Assembly (NCBI GenBank): GCA_020721165.1 | Contig: DYNG01000048.1 | Location: 1 to 6,457 of the forward strand | Source of the DNA: Desulfocapsa sulfexigens | Lineage (GTDB): Bacteria > Desulfobacterota > Desulfobulbia > Desulfobulbales > Desulfocapsaceae | Length of the DNA: 6,457 bases | Direction of reading: 5' to 3' | Shown here: positions 6,264 to 6,457 of the stretch, piece by piece | Layout: the number at the start of each line of letters is the position of its first letter | Numbering within the stretch: position 1 is the stretch's first letter | Notes under the pieces: generated by a model | Told to the model about the DNA's origin: nothing | Seen by the model: the letters and a program-made list of their open reading frames with translations, nothing else | Database searches by the model: none | Position numbers and translations under genes: made by a program

Positions 6264-6457
6264 CCACTCAAATTTTTCCAAATAAACGGGGGTTGTGCTG
6301 GCAGCATTATGTTTCTCCCATTCTGATCCCAGGCGGTGTCTGGGATCAGAATGGGCCAGATTTCCTGGTTGTCAGGCTCAAGAATATCTGCTAAATGAAG
6401 TTGATAAGGGCCTCGGCAGAAATAAATTATTCCGTATTGCGCCGGATTTTCGGTCAT
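6257..6457 (-). CDS. Doubtful ORF at the right edge, possibly partial
   Basis: The frame is open from the window edge, where an ATG happens to be the last codon, to a TAA at 6257-6259, giving at least 66 residues (MTENPAQYGIIYFCRGPYQL at the start). I recognise no family. The middle (residues 35-47, PILIPDTAWDQNG) is encoded by a perfect inverted repeat, and the stop falls in the A/T run before the Rrf2 promoter, so at least the C-terminal half may not be real coding sequence. It may be the tail of a longer gene, a decayed gene, or chance. Confidence 0.25.
   Translation of the reverse strand: MTENPAQYGIIYFCRGPYQLHLADILEPDNQEIWPILIPDTAWDQNGRNIMLPAQPPFIWKNLSGK
6317..6355. repeat. Perfect 16-bp inverted repeat with a 7-base loop
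   Basis: Arms CCCATTCTGATCCCAG (6317-6332) and CTGGGATCAGAATGGG (6340-6355) pair without mismatch around GCGGTGT. Neither strand has a T-run after the stem, so it is not a standard intrinsic terminator for either direction. It could be a dispersed genomic repeat, the remains of an insertion-sequence end, or a structured RNA element upstream of the Rrf2 promoter. Confidence 0.8.

Noticed and set aside
6178..6267. N-terminal extension of the Rrf2 protein
   Set aside because: It would translate across the -35/-10 elements and depart from the standard MRLTRAGDYAIR start of the family.

Overview
The window reads as chromosomal DNA of a Gram-negative bacterium, most likely a deltaproteobacterium (Desulfobacterota, for example near Desulfobulbales). 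This is an inference from three things: the CydB type with FVQGGN in its first helix, a DUF4492 gene in front of cydA, and an Fe-S type Rrf2 regulator beside them. All supported genes lie on the minus strand, so they read from high to low coordinates.

Right part (6457 to 5734). The right edge holds a doubtful ORF carrying a perfect 16-bp inverted repeat. An Rrf2-family regulator follows, with the IscR-like cysteine triad and a recognisable sigma-70 type promoter with an A/T-rich upstream element.

Centre (5733 to 2532). A 127-bp spacer with an 8+8 bp palindrome leads into a cytochrome bd quinol oxidase operon: a DUF4492 small membrane protein, cydA, cydB and then a 30-codon ORF. The 30-codon ORF was found by reading the spacer. 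It has a good ribosome-binding site and encodes a single hydrophobic segment, in the place where other bacteria carry cydX-like small subunits. Together the set suggests a redox- or NO-sensing repressor placed next to a high-affinity, stress-resistant terminal oxidase. That would fit an anaerobe coping with oxygen, but the regulatory link is inferred from position only.

Left part (2531 to 1). After a terminator-like hairpin comes a large protein with an unassigned N-terminal region of about 450 residues and a C-terminal AAA+ ATPase. A nine-codon leader ORF may couple to its start, and an ORF overlaps its end by ATGGTAA. That last ORF runs off the window and seems to change frame. This left block does not look like respiratory machinery and is the least understood part of the window.
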